This document shows, piece by piece, positions 1 to 9,233 of a stretch of DNA of 64,000 nucleotides (within the stretch, counting starts at the first letter, position 1; each line of letters opens with the position of its first letter). This DNA comes from Anaerosporomusa subterranea (lineage in GTDB: Bacteria; Bacillota; Negativicutes; Sporomusales; Acetonemataceae). The position numbers were made by a program, and so were the translations under genes. The DNA lies in NCBI RefSeq assembly GCF_001611555.1, contig NZ_LSGP01000025.1, forward strand, positions 62,001 through 126,000, written 5' to 3'. The notes below the pieces were generated by a model. It saw nothing but the letters and a program-made list of their open reading frames with translations, had not been told where the DNA came from and did no database searches.

Positions 1-423
<423 letters not shown>

Positions 424-483
424 TTAGTTAGTTTTGGGTTATTTTACACAGGCCGATATTTTATAGCCCGGAGCCGTTTTTTG

Positions 484-1653
484 TTATTTATAAGATTTTT
501 CATAGATTGCGATACAGTCTTCCTTGGTCAACCGCGCACGGTCGCAGGCGAAGAGTCCGCCCATCGGACCCAGCGCGTTATCAGCCATTTTCGGAAATTC
601 AGCCGGTGTAATACCATAGTCGCTCATCTTTAAATCGGCTACGCCGCAATCCTCTAAAAGCTTTTCGAGCATCGTGATAAAATCCAGCGGATTATTGGCA
701 TCTTCCATGCCCATGGCTTTAGCCATGCGGATGAAGCGGTCATCACATACATGCTGCTCAATGATGTTCGTAAAATAGGCACGGCTGAGCATGATGAGGC
801 CTGCGCCATGCGGCAGATTTTCATGATACGCCGATAAAGCATGCTCCAGAGAATGTTGGCTGGAGGTTGTGCCGACGCACATGACCGTGCCGGACAGGAT
901 ATTCCCGAAAGCCACATGCTCTCTGGCTTCCATATCACTGCCGTCCTTGACCGCACGAGCCAGATAGCGTCCGACATTTTCAATTGCTGTAATGGCATAC
1001 ATATCGCTCATGAGATTGGCAAATTTGGACACATAGCCTTCCAGGCTATGGCTCAGCGCATCAAAGCCCTGATAAGCCGTAAGCAGTGGCGGCACGCTCT
1101 TCATCAACTCCGTATCTTCGATGCAGAGTTTTGGAAAAAGCAGCGGCGTCTTAATACCGACTTTCTCGTTCGTTAACGGATTGGTAATTACACAGCCTGC
1201 ATCCGCCTCGGAACCTGTTCCCGCCGTCGTGCTGATAGCAACAATCGGCAGCGGCTCATTACCAATCGTTTTTTTCTTGCCGGTGCCACTGGCGACATAA
1301 TCCCATAGATCACCGTCGTTTACCGCCATAATGGCAATTGCTTTGGCCGAGTCAATGCAGCTGCCGCCGCCAAGAGCCACTATAAAATCACAGCCATTTT
1401 CTCTGGCAAAAGCAGCGCCTTCCATCACCTTGTCCTTCACCGGATTCGGCTGCACTTTATCAAACACAACCGATTCCACGCCAGCCAAACAAAGCTGTTC
1501 TTCCGTTCGCGCCAAATAGCCGTTGGCTCTGGTTGACTTGCCGTTGGAAATCACAATCATCGCTTTTTTACCTGGCAGTTCCTGTTTGTGAAGCTCACTT
1601 AGCATTCCTGCACCAAATAAAATTTTTGTAGGTACATACATTGTGAAACTCAT
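484..1653 (-). CDS. Iron-containing alcohol dehydrogenase
   Basis: The 389-residue length is normal for a group III Fe-ADH, which interconverts alcohols and aldehydes with NAD(P)H. The nucleotide-binding GGGSCIDSAKAI lies near residues 95-106. Metal-ligand segments are visible as GFDALSHSLEGY and SSQHSLEHALSAYHENLPHG. Start: AAAGGAG lies about a dozen bases before the ATG at 1653. It lies between two aldo/keto reductase genes on the same strand. In E. coli the AraC-type regulator YqhC controls a comparable ADH (yqhD) and AKR (dkgA). The resemblance of gene types is suggestive here, but no copy of the local operator motif was found directly upstream of this gene. Confidence 0.93.
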   Translation of the reverse strand: MSFTMYVPTKILFGAGMLSELHKQELPGKKAMIVISNGKSTRANGYLARTEEQLCLAGVESVVFDKVQPNPVKDKVMEGAAFARENGCDFIVALGGGSCIDSAKAIAIMAVNDGDLWDYVASGTGKKKTIGNEPLPIVAISTTAGTGSEADAGCVITNPLTNEKVGIKTPLLFPKLCIEDTELMKSVPPLLTAYQGFDALSHSLEGYVSKFANLMSDMYAITAIENVGRYLARAVKDGSDMEAREHVAFGNILSGTVMCVGTTSSQHSLEHALSAYHENLPHGAGLIMLSRAYFTNIIEQHVCDDRFIRMAKAMGMEDANNPLDFITMLEKLLEDCGVADLKMSDYGITPAEFPKMADNALGPMGGLFACDRARLTKEDCIAIYEKSYK

Positions 1654-1703
1654 CGTTTCAAAACATCTCCTTTGATGGACTTATTCTATATTGAGCTTTA
1701 TCT

Positions 1704-2573
<870 letters not shown>

Positions 2574-2657
2574 TTATCATGTTTATATTCTTTCAAAACA
2601 AATCCCCAAGCGTTTCGCGTCCGTCCATTCAGCGTCTCTTTTAAGATTCGTATTCAT

Positions 2658-3827
2658 TTACTCATCGCATGTTTGATACCTCAAGCGGCAAAAGCCGAAA
2701 GAAACAACCGCGATGCAAAGCGCAATTGCGATCGCTGCGGCACCGAGCCAACTAACGATCATGATTGACGAGCCTCCCATGGCGATGCCACCGATGCCAG
2801 CACCGACGGCAAAACCAAGCTGCACGAAGGAGCTATTCAGACTCAGCATGATACCGGAGGCTTCCGGCGCAAGCGAAACGATATTAAAGCTCTGAGTCAG
2901 GCCGAACGTCCAGGCTGAAGTCGCCCACAACAGGATCAGCAGGATGGTAAAGCTTACTGAACCTGAGGTGATGGACACGAGCGCGAGGGACAACGTCTGA
3001 ACGGTCATGCTGCCAATGAGCGTACGAGGAGTACCGAGTCGATCCGCCAGGAACCCGCCTAGTTTGGAGCCGATCAAGCTCGCAATGCCCAGGGCGAAAA
3101 GAATGCTGCTCATTTCCTGTTCACTCATCGTCCTGAGAGCTGCCAGGAAGGGCGTGATATACGTATTAACCACCGAAAAGCCAATAAATACGAAAAATGT
3201 CATTCCAAGGGCAGCCGCTATACTCGGTCTCCTTAAGAGTGCAAATTGCTCACCGAGAGGAGCCGGCGTTTTGCCTGACAGGGCGGGAAGCAACCGGGCG
3301 ACCGCTAACGTTCCCAGCAAACTGAGAAAGCCGATACCCCAAAAAATCGTCTGCCAATCATACGCTGCTGTGATGATGCGGCCAATCGGGACGCCGAATA
3401 CCAGCGAGGCACTAAAACCCATGGATATGTTGGACATGGCTTCACCTTGGCGTCCGGGAGAAGCCAGCTTCGCCGTTATCGCATAGGCGGTGACTACGAA
3501 GACGCCCGTTCCGACCCCCATTACAATGCGGGAAGCCATCAGGAAGCCAAAGCCCGGAAGGGCAAGTGTTATAGCGATGCCAACTAAAAAAATTGCAAGC
3601 GCCAGCAGCAGTTGCCTGCGCTGGTCCAGCTTCGCCGTCGCTACCATGACAAGGGGAGTGCCGATTGCGCTGGCAAGCGCAAAAGCGGTAATCAGCTGTC
3701 CTGCTGTTGCGACCGATACACCGGCGGAGGCAGCGACTTTATCCAAAATACCCACGATGACGAATTGCGAGGTGCCAATCAAGAAGCTGATCATAGTCAG
3801 CATGTAAATTTTCCGGATGTTGCTCAT
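2658..3827 (-). CDS. MFS drug/sugar efflux transporter (AraJ/YdhP-like)
   Basis: The 389-residue, strongly hydrophobic protein has about 12 predicted membrane segments, typical of the DHA1 family of proton-driven exporters. The motif between helices 2 and 3 appears as ATAKLDQRRQLL, and helix 5 contains GVPIGRIITAAYDWQTIFW. It should export a small hydrophobic compound across the inner membrane. It is preceded about 80 bases upstream by copy A of the shared operator-promoter motif (3909-3970), so it is probably induced together with the hydrolase modules and may export their substrate or product. The substrate cannot be read from sequence. Confidence 0.9.
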   Translation of the reverse strand: MSNIRKIYMLTMISFLIGTSQFVIVGILDKVAASAGVSVATAGQLITAFALASAIGTPLVMVATAKLDQRRQLLLALAIFLVGIAITLALPGFGFLMASRIVMGVGTGVFVVTAYAITAKLASPGRQGEAMSNISMGFSASLVFGVPIGRIITAAYDWQTIFWGIGFLSLLGTLAVARLLPALSGKTPAPLGEQFALLRRPSIAAALGMTFFVFIGFSVVNTYITPFLAALRTMSEQEMSSILFALGIASLIGSKLGGFLADRLGTPRTLIGSMTVQTLSLALVSITSGSVSFTILLILLWATSAWTFGLTQSFNIVSLAPEASGIMLSLNSSFVQLGFAVGAGIGGIAMGGSSIMIVSWLGAAAIAIALCIAVVSFGFCRLRYQTCDE

Positions 3828-3908
3828 GATGCTCTGTATGCTCCCTTATCTGTTATCTATATTTGCTAAAGTAATTCATAGTAAGGAATGAACAACTTCG
3901 TCCTTTTT

Positions 3909-3970
3909 ATTATGCGCAAATAAAACAGTCAATCCTATCACGTTTATACCAAATAATTGCCTAATCCTAT
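3909..3970 (-). promoter_or_regulatory. Operator-promoter motif, copy A (MFS gene)
   Basis: On the minus strand the element reads ATAGGATTAGGCAATTATTT, then a TATAAACGTGATA half, then 24 bases after that GATA a -10 box inside GCATAATAAA. The same arrangement is seen in five other places here. It is oriented toward the MFS gene at 3827. The likely binder is the AraC protein encoded at 5082-5999; this is inferred from position and repetition only. Confidence 0.7.
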
Positions 3971-4063
3971 CATATTGCGCAACAGATGAATCTCCAGCGA
4001 TGTAAAGTAGTCATTTCGATGAAGACTGGTATCTTATAATCACAGGCATTCCTTCTGCATCAA

Positions 4064-4597
4064 TTAAATCCCCATTCCCTTATTCACCGCTTCTTCCATG
4101 GCTTTGTTACCTTGGATATCGCCTTTTTGCCAGGCACCGGCCCCATAGATAAGCCCTCTGACCTTAGCACCTGGCAAACAATCGGTAAAGCCGCGAAGCC
4201 CATCCATCGTACGCTCCATAGCAGCTTTTTCGTCAGCCGCCGTGGCGATGAAATAAAATTCCTTGTCGCGTATTTCTGTATAACGCGGCAGTGTGCGGTC
4301 GATCAGAGTTTTAAGCTGTCCATCCATCGTATAAAAATAGACGGGCGTCGCAAGGACAATCACATCGGCAGCCACCAGCTTAGCAAGAATGGCAGCCATA
4401 TCATCCTTCTGTATACAAGCACCTGTTTTCTTACAGGCATAACAGGCCATACAGTAACCAATTGCCTGGTTATGCACATAGATTTTTTCTACCGTATTTC
4501 CGGAGGCTTCTGCTCCTTTAATAAATTGATCGCATAGCGTATCGGAATTCCCTCCTATTCGAGGACTTGCTGATAATACAAGTACATTTTGGGGCAT
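4064..4597 (-). CDS. Flavodoxin-family NAD(P)H:FMN reductase with Cys cluster
   Basis: Starting at the ATG at 4597 (AGAAGGA upstream), the protein has 177 residues and opens with MPQNVLVLSASPRIGGNSDT, the FMN-phosphate loop of the NADPH-dependent FMN reductase/flavodoxin fold. A cysteine-rich segment CMACYACKKTGACIQKDD near residues 47-64 is typical of iron-sulfur flavoprotein-like reductases. VLATPVYFYTMDGQLKTLIDR is the second FMN contact. The open frame continues upstream to 4780, but that part encodes the tail of an unrelated esterase, so the longer start is rejected. It probably transfers electrons to small oxidants or quinones; partner unknown. Confidence 0.88.
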   Translation of the reverse strand: MPQNVLVLSASPRIGGNSDTLCDQFIKGAEASGNTVEKIYVHNQAIGYCMACYACKKTGACIQKDDMAAILAKLVAADVIVLATPVYFYTMDGQLKTLIDRTLPRYTEIRDKEFYFIATAADEKAAMERTMDGLRGFTDCLPGAKVRGLIYGAGAWQKGDIQGNKAMEEAVNKGMGI

Positions 4598-4683
4598 TTT
4601 TAATTCCTTCTCTCGTTTATTACTAAGTCTACCGTTATTTTCTCGCTTCACACTGTCAGATGGCCGCCTGATAGTATGGGAAG

Positions 4684-4956
4684 CCATATGCTTCTCCCAA
4701 AATTGAACTGCCGCCTCCAGCCATCCCTCCGTTGCTGTGCCAATGCCAGGCCCGAAACCATGGTCGATATTCGCGGCCATCCTTGCCCCTTCAGAACTAC
4801 CCCATACAGAGTAATCTTCTGTAGCAACTTGTAATAAGTCCGATTGCTAAAGATATAAAAAATGGCGGCTGCCAAATCCTCGCAGGTATCTTTCTCGCTG
4901 CCTACTCGATATTGGATGACAAAGGCATTATAGCCTTTGCCATCTTCATTATGCAT
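4684..4956 (-). pseudogene. Decayed BD-FAE-type alpha/beta hydrolase remnant
   Basis: Two pieces in different frames match the complete lipoprotein esterase at 19399-20505. The piece from 4956 reads GKGYNAFVIQYRVG and DLAAAIFYIF, like KGYNVFALIYRPDDPYTDLA and IAFIYDN. The piece from about 4780 reads HGFGPGIGTATEGWLEAAVQ, like HGFGLGTGTVADGWINDAVA. The part with the nucleophile elbow is missing between them. The gene has therefore lost its catalytic centre by deletion and frameshift. Operator copy B still stands in front of it, and the flavodoxin gene at 4597 now follows it directly and may use its promoter. Confidence 0.75.
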
Positions 4957-5010
4957 CTAATCGGCAAGCAACCGATATCTCATTTATATCAAATAATTGC
5001 CTAATCCTGT
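4946..5010 (-). promoter_or_regulatory. Operator-promoter motif, copy B (araC divergent region)
   Basis: Minus-strand order: ATTAGGCAATTATTTGA, TATAAATGAGATATCGG, then 25 bases after GATA a -10 box GCATAATGAAG. It faces the esterase remnant and flavodoxin gene. It also lies about 70 bases upstream of the araC start at 5082 on the other strand, so it could serve autoregulation as well. Confidence 0.7.
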
Positions 5011-5081
5011 CTAAGCTACTTGCAAGCAGCCAAATGTGTATTATAATAGACTTACTCAAGGCTGAAGAACAGGAGGATCTT

Positions 5082-5999
5082 ATGTCTGAACAAATAGATA
5101 AGCTGCAGGATGAGCTCGCCAAAATTATTGAAGCCTATTCTGTCCAGGACGGTGTTCATGCGACCGCTATTCCGTCTTTATTTTTTAACCGCCAGACAAC
5201 GATTACCGGACCCGCTTATGGAGTTTTTAAACCTTCCTTATGCATTGTCGTTCAGGGCGCAAAGGACGTATGGCTAGCCCAGGAGCGCTTTCGGTACAGC
5301 CCTGCCGATTACCTTGTTGCATCCGTTGACGTGCCCGTTATCGGCCAAGTTGTGGAAGCCTCCCCCAACCTTCCGTATCTGTCTCTTAAGCTGGAGTTTA
5401 CGCCAAAAGATGTCATGGATGTTCTCAGTAATCTAGAAACTCGTATCGCTTCAAAAGAAACATCCAGTCATGCTATTTTTGTCAGCCAGATTGAGACTTC
5501 TTTGTTGGATGCGGTACTCAGGCTGGTTCGTTTGCTGGACAATCCCGTCGATATCCCGGTACTTGCCCCTCTCGTTACGAAGGAAATTCTCTATCGGGTT
5601 CTGCAAGGACAGCATGGGGAAAAATTGGAACAGCTTGCGATCGAAGGAAGCTATACCTATCGAATTAAAAACGTCATTGAACGCCTCATGCATCGCTATG
5701 ATCAGGCTTTTCGGATTGAAGATCTGGCGGAAATGGCAAATATGAGTGTTTCTTCGTTTCATCGGCACTTTAAAGAGGTAACCGCCATGAGTCCTCTGCA
5801 GTTCCAAAAACAACTGCGCTTATACGAAGCAAGGCGCCTCTTATTATCCGAGGCAGCCGATGCCGCTGAAGTCGCATTTCGGGTAGGCTATGAAAGCCCA
5901 TCACAGTTCAGTCGGGAATATTCCCGTATGTTTGGCCTGCCGCCGAAAGAAGATCTAAAGCGTGTAAAAGTCAGTTATAACCAACAGACAGACGAATAA
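5082..5999 (+). CDS. AraC-family regulator with AraC_N cupin domain
   Basis: The ATG at 5082 has an ideal AGGAGG seven bases upstream; the upstream in-frame ATG at 5034 has none. The 305 residues split into an N-terminal AraC_N sensor domain (about 10-170; FKPSLCIVVQGAKDVWL) and a C-terminal double helix-turn-helix (about 205-300; IEDLAEMANMSVSSFHRHFK and FRVGYESPSQFSREYSRMFG). Relatives such as YqhC activate alcohol dehydrogenase and aldo/keto reductase genes in response to reactive aldehydes. Six copies of one operator motif in this window, one right upstream of it, make it the likely local activator. The ligand is unknown. The 3' end is duplicated at 20741-21194. Confidence 0.93.
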   Translation: MSEQIDKLQDELAKIIEAYSVQDGVHATAIPSLFFNRQTTITGPAYGVFKPSLCIVVQGAKDVWLAQERFRYSPADYLVASVDVPVIGQVVEASPNLPYLSLKLEFTPKDVMDVLSNLETRIASKETSSHAIFVSQIETSLLDAVLRLVRLLDNPVDIPVLAPLVTKEILYRVLQGQHGEKLEQLAIEGSYTYRIKNVIERLMHRYDQAFRIEDLAEMANMSVSSFHRHFKEVTAMSPLQFQKQLRLYEARRLLLSEAADAAEVAFRVGYESPSQFSREYSRMFGLPPKEDLKRVKVSYNQQTDE

Positions 6000-6048
6000 A
6001 AACCATTCGGGGGAGTGCGATAATATCTGCACTCCCCCGAATGGTTTT
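5999..6048 (+). terminator. Terminator after araC
   Basis: A perfect 20-base inverted repeat (AAAACCATTCGGGGGAGTGC and its complement) surrounds a short AT-rich loop and ends in TTTT. It starts at the araC stop codon. An exact copy follows the araC fragment at 21117. Confidence 0.9.
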
Positions 6049-6061
6049 AAGTGATTGATAC

Positions 6062-6121
6062 AATTAGGCAAGCATTCGAGAGAAATGGGATAACGGTCAT
6101 TATTTTATGTGGGGCATAATA
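6062..6121 (+). promoter_or_regulatory. Operator-promoter motif, copy F (exported flavodoxin operon)
   Basis: This is the only plus-strand copy: ATTAGGCAAGCATTCGAG, GAGAAATGGGATAACGG, then 25 bases after GATA the -10 box GGCATAATAAGG. The ATG of the flavodoxin lipoprotein follows 60 bases later. The conserved distance to the -10 box matches the other copies, which argues for a functional activator site. Confidence 0.7.
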
Positions 6122-6180
6122 AGGTTGAGCGAATCCGCTCTAAATAATAGGCGCATCTGCGTAAATTAGGAGGACTAATA

Positions 6181-6906
6181 ATGAAAAAAACGTTAACACT
6201 TGTTTTAGCTGTGATCATTATGCTGGCCGGTTTGGCGGGCTGCGGCAGCAGTAAAAATCAATCCAACAATAGCTCTCCACAACCGAAGCCTTCCAATAGC
6301 GAGCAAGGTAAGACAACCGTTCCTCCTTCCGGAGCCTCAGCAGCCAATAAAGACGGCAAGAAAACTTTGGTAGTGTACTTTTCCATGCCAGAAACGACCA
6401 ATCCCAATAATATGAACCAGGAAGAGGCAAACAGCACGGTGGTCATTAACGGCGAAGTTTTAGGCAACACCCAATATGTGGCGAATTTGATTCAAAAAAA
6501 TACCGGCGCCGACATCTTTCGTATTGAACCGAAAACACCGTATCCTACCAATCACAGAGCACTGGTAGATTTGGCCAAAACAGAACAGAATAATAAAGCA
6601 AGACCGGAGCTTGCAAAAAAAGTAGAGAACCTTGGGCAGTATGATGTAGTTTTTCTGGGATATCCCAACTGGTGGGGCGACATGCCGATGATTTTGTACT
6701 CTTTCCTTGAAAGTCATGATCTGTCCGGCAAAACCATTGTCCCGTTCAATACCCACGGAGGAAGCGGGTTTTCTAATACGGTGAGCACCATTGCCGCATT
6801 ACAGCCGAATGCTAATGTTATTAAAAACGGCTTTACTGTTTCCAGAGATACCGTACAGAATTGTGCAGATGATGTAGCTGCCTGGTTGAAGACATTAGGG
6901 TATTAA
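6181..6906 (+). CDS. Exported flavodoxin lipoprotein
   Basis: The 241-residue protein begins with MKKTLTLVLAVIIMLAGLAG followed by Cys, a lipoprotein signal with lipobox LAGC, then a Ser/Pro/Asn-rich linker to about residue 60. The rest is a Flavodoxin_4-type domain: KTLVVYFSMPETTNPNN (FMN phosphate loop), GEVLGNTQYVANLIQKNTGA, VFLGYPNWWGDMP (isoalloxazine contact) and PFNTHGGSGFSNT. Flavodoxins are normally cytosolic electron carriers, so this one acts outside the membrane. Strong AGGAGG precedes the ATG. It heads an operon with a cyclophilin-like protein and a membrane protein with several histidines, which could pass electrons to it. Confidence 0.9.
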   Translation: MKKTLTLVLAVIIMLAGLAGCGSSKNQSNNSSPQPKPSNSEQGKTTVPPSGASAANKDGKKTLVVYFSMPETTNPNNMNQEEANSTVVINGEVLGNTQYVANLIQKNTGADIFRIEPKTPYPTNHRALVDLAKTEQNNKARPELAKKVENLGQYDVVFLGYPNWWGDMPMILYSFLESHDLSGKTIVPFNTHGGSGFSNTVSTIAALQPNANVIKNGFTVSRDTVQNCADDVAAWLKTLGY

Positions 6907-6910
6907 TGCC

Positions 6911-7477
6911 ATGAGAAAAGCCACGGCATTCATACTGGTGCTGGGGCTAATCGCTTTACAAGCTGTCTGGGGCTTGGCGAATACCCCACCAAATAGTATG
7001 CAACCAACAAGTTTGCCTGACATGTCTGCAACGCCCCAAAAAGCTTCCGGTATCTCGATCACCACCGAGAGTGATGCTTCTTACACAGTTCAGAGAAGAA
7101 TTAAAATCACGGCCGGAAACACTAGTATGTATGCTACTATGAAAGACAACCGAACAGCGCAGGATTTCATCGAATTGTTGCCACTGAAGTTGAAAGCCTT
7201 TGACCGTATTGGCCTTGTAAAATCCACTGTGCTGCCACATTCAATTTCTGATGATGGCGAACGCACCAGGAAGTATGCTATCGGCTCCATCTTCTATTGG
7301 CCGGAAGGTCCAGAGGTGGCCTTTTGCTATAGCGATCATTTGCCGAAAACCGTCGTTGACATTATCCATATCGGCATGCTTGAATCAGATGTTGAGCACT
7401 TCCGAAACTATACCGGAGAGCTTGTGGTGGAGTTGGCAAACGAAGTACCTGTACAAGTTGAACCGGAGAAGCGGTGA
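6911..7477 (+). CDS. Exported cyclophilin-like fold protein
   Basis: The 188-residue protein has an N-terminal signal peptide (about residues 1-23, ending near WGLA) and a C-terminal domain from about residue 65 with KITAGNTSMYATMKDNRTAQ, RKYAIGSIFYWPEGPEVAFC and GELVVELANEV. These match the cyclophilin-like domain family found next to flavodoxin-like and alpha/beta hydrolase genes in Firmicutes; no isomerase activity has been shown for such proteins to my knowledge. It starts four bases after the flavodoxin stop, so the two are translated together. It probably works outside the membrane with that flavodoxin, but its role is unknown. Confidence 0.75.
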   Translation: MRKATAFILVLGLIALQAVWGLANTPPNSMQPTSLPDMSATPQKASGISITTESDASYTVQRRIKITAGNTSMYATMKDNRTAQDFIELLPLKLKAFDRIGLVKSTVLPHSISDDGERTRKYAIGSIFYWPEGPEVAFCYSDHLPKTVVDIIHIGMLESDVEHFRNYTGELVVELANEVPVQVEPEKR

Positions 7478-7516
7478 TATAAAAAGAAATCCTTTCCGAC
7501 AAGAGCCTACAGCCTA

Positions 7517-7553
7517 GAGAAAGCCTGCCGCAAAAGATACGGCAGGCTTTCTC
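7517..7553 (+). terminator. Hairpin between cyclophilin-like and DUF4405 genes
   Basis: A perfect 14-base stem (GAGAAAGCCTGCCG with its complement) encloses CAAAAGATA. It lacks a proper T-run, so it may only attenuate or stabilise mRNA between the second and third genes of the operon. Confidence 0.5.
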
Positions 7554-7585
7554 AGAAGAATAGAGTTCAAGGAGAACTTGTAAAG

Positions 7586-8260
7586 ATGAAGCCAAAAACA
7601 CTCTGTAAAATTGCCATTGATTTCTTTTTAACAATAGGCTTGTTACTGCTTATGGCATACGAGCTTATAGGAGAAGCCGTCCACGAATGGATCGGCACAG
7701 GTGTGTTGTTGCTGTGTATCCTACATCATATCCTGAATTGGAATTGGATCAGTCATTTACTGAAAGGCAACTATACCGCATATCGTATTTTGCAGACAAT
7801 CGTTACTGCTTTCGTTTTTCTGTCTATAGTTGGGCTTATGATCAGCGGCATTATTCTATCCCGCCATGTGTTTGCTTTTCTGCCCATTAGCGATGGCCAC
7901 TCTGTTGCAAGAACCCTACATATGCTCTGCGCTTATTGGGGCTTTGTGCTAATGTCAGCGCATATGGGACTTCATTTACACATGTTGCGGGGTGTCATGA
8001 GAAAGGTCAACCATATCGCTAAACTGTCCATGCCTCGAACCATATTTTTACGCACAATCGGTTTGCTGATTGCCGCTTATGGTATGTACGCTTTTTTTCA
8101 GCGGCAAATTGGCTCATATCTTTTTTTACAGAACGAGTTTGTATTCTTTGATTTTAACGAACCGTTGATTGCCTTTTTCGCAGACTATCTTGCCATAATG
8201 GGGCTGTTTGCCTGCGTAGGGTATTATATTTCTAAATTACTTCGGCTCCAAGGGCGCTAA
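7586..8260 (+). CDS. DUF4405-type membrane protein, putative b-type cytochrome
   Basis: The 224 residues contain about five hydrophobic segments (near 10-28, 35-50, 65-90, 110-130, 150-170, and a last one near 195-215). Histidines lie in or near the membrane: EAVHEWIG, LHHILNW, SAHMGLHLHML. This is the pattern of DUF4405/cytochrome b561-like proteins, in which paired histidines may hold heme. RBS AAGGAG lies upstream of the ATG. It follows the exported flavodoxin and cyclophilin-like genes, which suggests an electron path from quinone or heme to the extracytoplasmic flavodoxin. That link is inference; heme binding has not been seen directly. Confidence 0.75.
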   Translation: MKPKTLCKIAIDFFLTIGLLLLMAYELIGEAVHEWIGTGVLLLCILHHILNWNWISHLLKGNYTAYRILQTIVTAFVFLSIVGLMISGIILSRHVFAFLPISDGHSVARTLHMLCAYWGFVLMSAHMGLHLHMLRGVMRKVNHIAKLSMPRTIFLRTIGLLIAAYGMYAFFQRQIGSYLFLQNEFVFFDFNEPLIAFFADYLAIMGLFACVGYYISKLLRLQGR

Positions 8261-8302
8261 TTCAAATTCGTTCTTAAATTCTTTATTTTGGAATAAGTGC
8301 AG

Positions 8303-8340
8303 AAAGCGGTGGCATCAAGTAAGATGAGCCACCACTTTTT
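8303..8340 (+). terminator. Terminator after the exported flavodoxin operon
   Basis: GCGGTGGC pairs with GCCACCAC around a loop of about 14 bases and is followed by TTTTT. It lies between the convergent plus-strand operon and the minus-strand CMD gene ending at 8411. Confidence 0.7.
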
Positions 8341-8410
8341 CAATAAATAGTTCCTAAAGCTATCGGATTAGCTCAATGTGGTTATTCCCAGAACCTTTTA
8401 TGCTCTTAAA

Positions 8411-9139
8411 TTACTTGCGTGTTCTGCTTTCTATAACCTTGTTCAGCACATCGGTCGCATTGTCGGCTTCCTGTTTGCCAACTCTGGTTTCAAGAACCGT
8501 TACCAAGTTCTTCATCTGTGCTTCGGTCAGCCCCACATTCATACCAACATTGAAATGGGAGCGAAGCTGGTTATTGACGCCGCCTAAGCTAGCCAAGGCT
8601 GAAATAGTCGCAATCTCCCGGCTCTGATAGTCCAGATTGTCGCGTCCGAAGATGTCCCCAAACAGATGGCCTTTCAGAAACTGGTCAATAGCGGGAGCGA
8701 AAGTATAGGTCGGTCCGCTAACAGGTGCACCCACCAAACTGGTCTGAACTTCCGTGCCGAGTTCAATACTGCTTTTACCGGCAGGCAAAGGACTCGCTTC
8801 CCTACCGAGTTCATCCGTGATGCCTTTAGCTTTTCGCTCCTCCAGGACGCTCATGAAGGTATTGATTCCGTTCAAGCTGCGTGGAAATCCACAATAAGCA
8901 TACATCTGCACAAGAACTTCCTTAATTTCATTCACAGTCAGTCCGGCATCCAAGCCTTCGTTTAACGCAGTTTTCAGCCTTTCCAAATCACCTTTGGCGG
9001 TAAAAGCCGCAATGGTAACGATGCCTTGTTGCTTAGCATTCAATCCTGAATGAATTGTCGGCTGCGCCTGTGAAACAGCAGTCATACTAAATATGGCAAG
9101 GAATATCCCGGTTAACATTGCTGCTATTTTTTTCTTCAT
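8411..9139 (-). CDS. Exported double-repeat CMD (AhpD-like) protein
   Basis: The start chosen is the ATG at 9139, with AAAGGAG eight bases upstream; the longer frame from 9193 adds a non-signal extension. The 242-residue protein has a Sec signal peptide (about 1-26, cleavage near SQAQP) and two carboxymuconolactone-decarboxylase repeats (about 30-100 and 160-235). The CxxC/His redox pair of AhpD is not seen in the second repeat (LRSHFNVGMNVG), so peroxidase activity is unlikely. The first repeat has MYAYCGFPRSLNGIN. It forms an operon with the cupin and hydrolase upstream. The same two domains are fused in one protein at 17343-18311. Confidence 0.88.
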   Translation of the reverse strand: MKKKIAAMLTGIFLAIFSMTAVSQAQPTIHSGLNAKQQGIVTIAAFTAKGDLERLKTALNEGLDAGLTVNEIKEVLVQMYAYCGFPRSLNGINTFMSVLEERKAKGITDELGREASPLPAGKSSIELGTEVQTSLVGAPVSGPTYTFAPAIDQFLKGHLFGDIFGRDNLDYQSREIATISALASLGGVNNQLRSHFNVGMNVGLTEAQMKNLVTVLETRVGKQEADNATDVLNKVIESRTRK

Positions 9140-9233
9140 CAATCCATCTCCTTTACTTAAAACAGTAAGAACTCTACCAAATTGTTGATTCATTCATATA
9201 TTTCCTGCCAAAAGGAGCAATGCGAAAAATGAT

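Noticed and set aside
3007-3486. 159-codon plus-strand frame opposite the MFS gene
   Set aside because: It is a shadow of the GC-rich transporter gene; composition is Arg/Pro/Ser-rich and there is no start signal.
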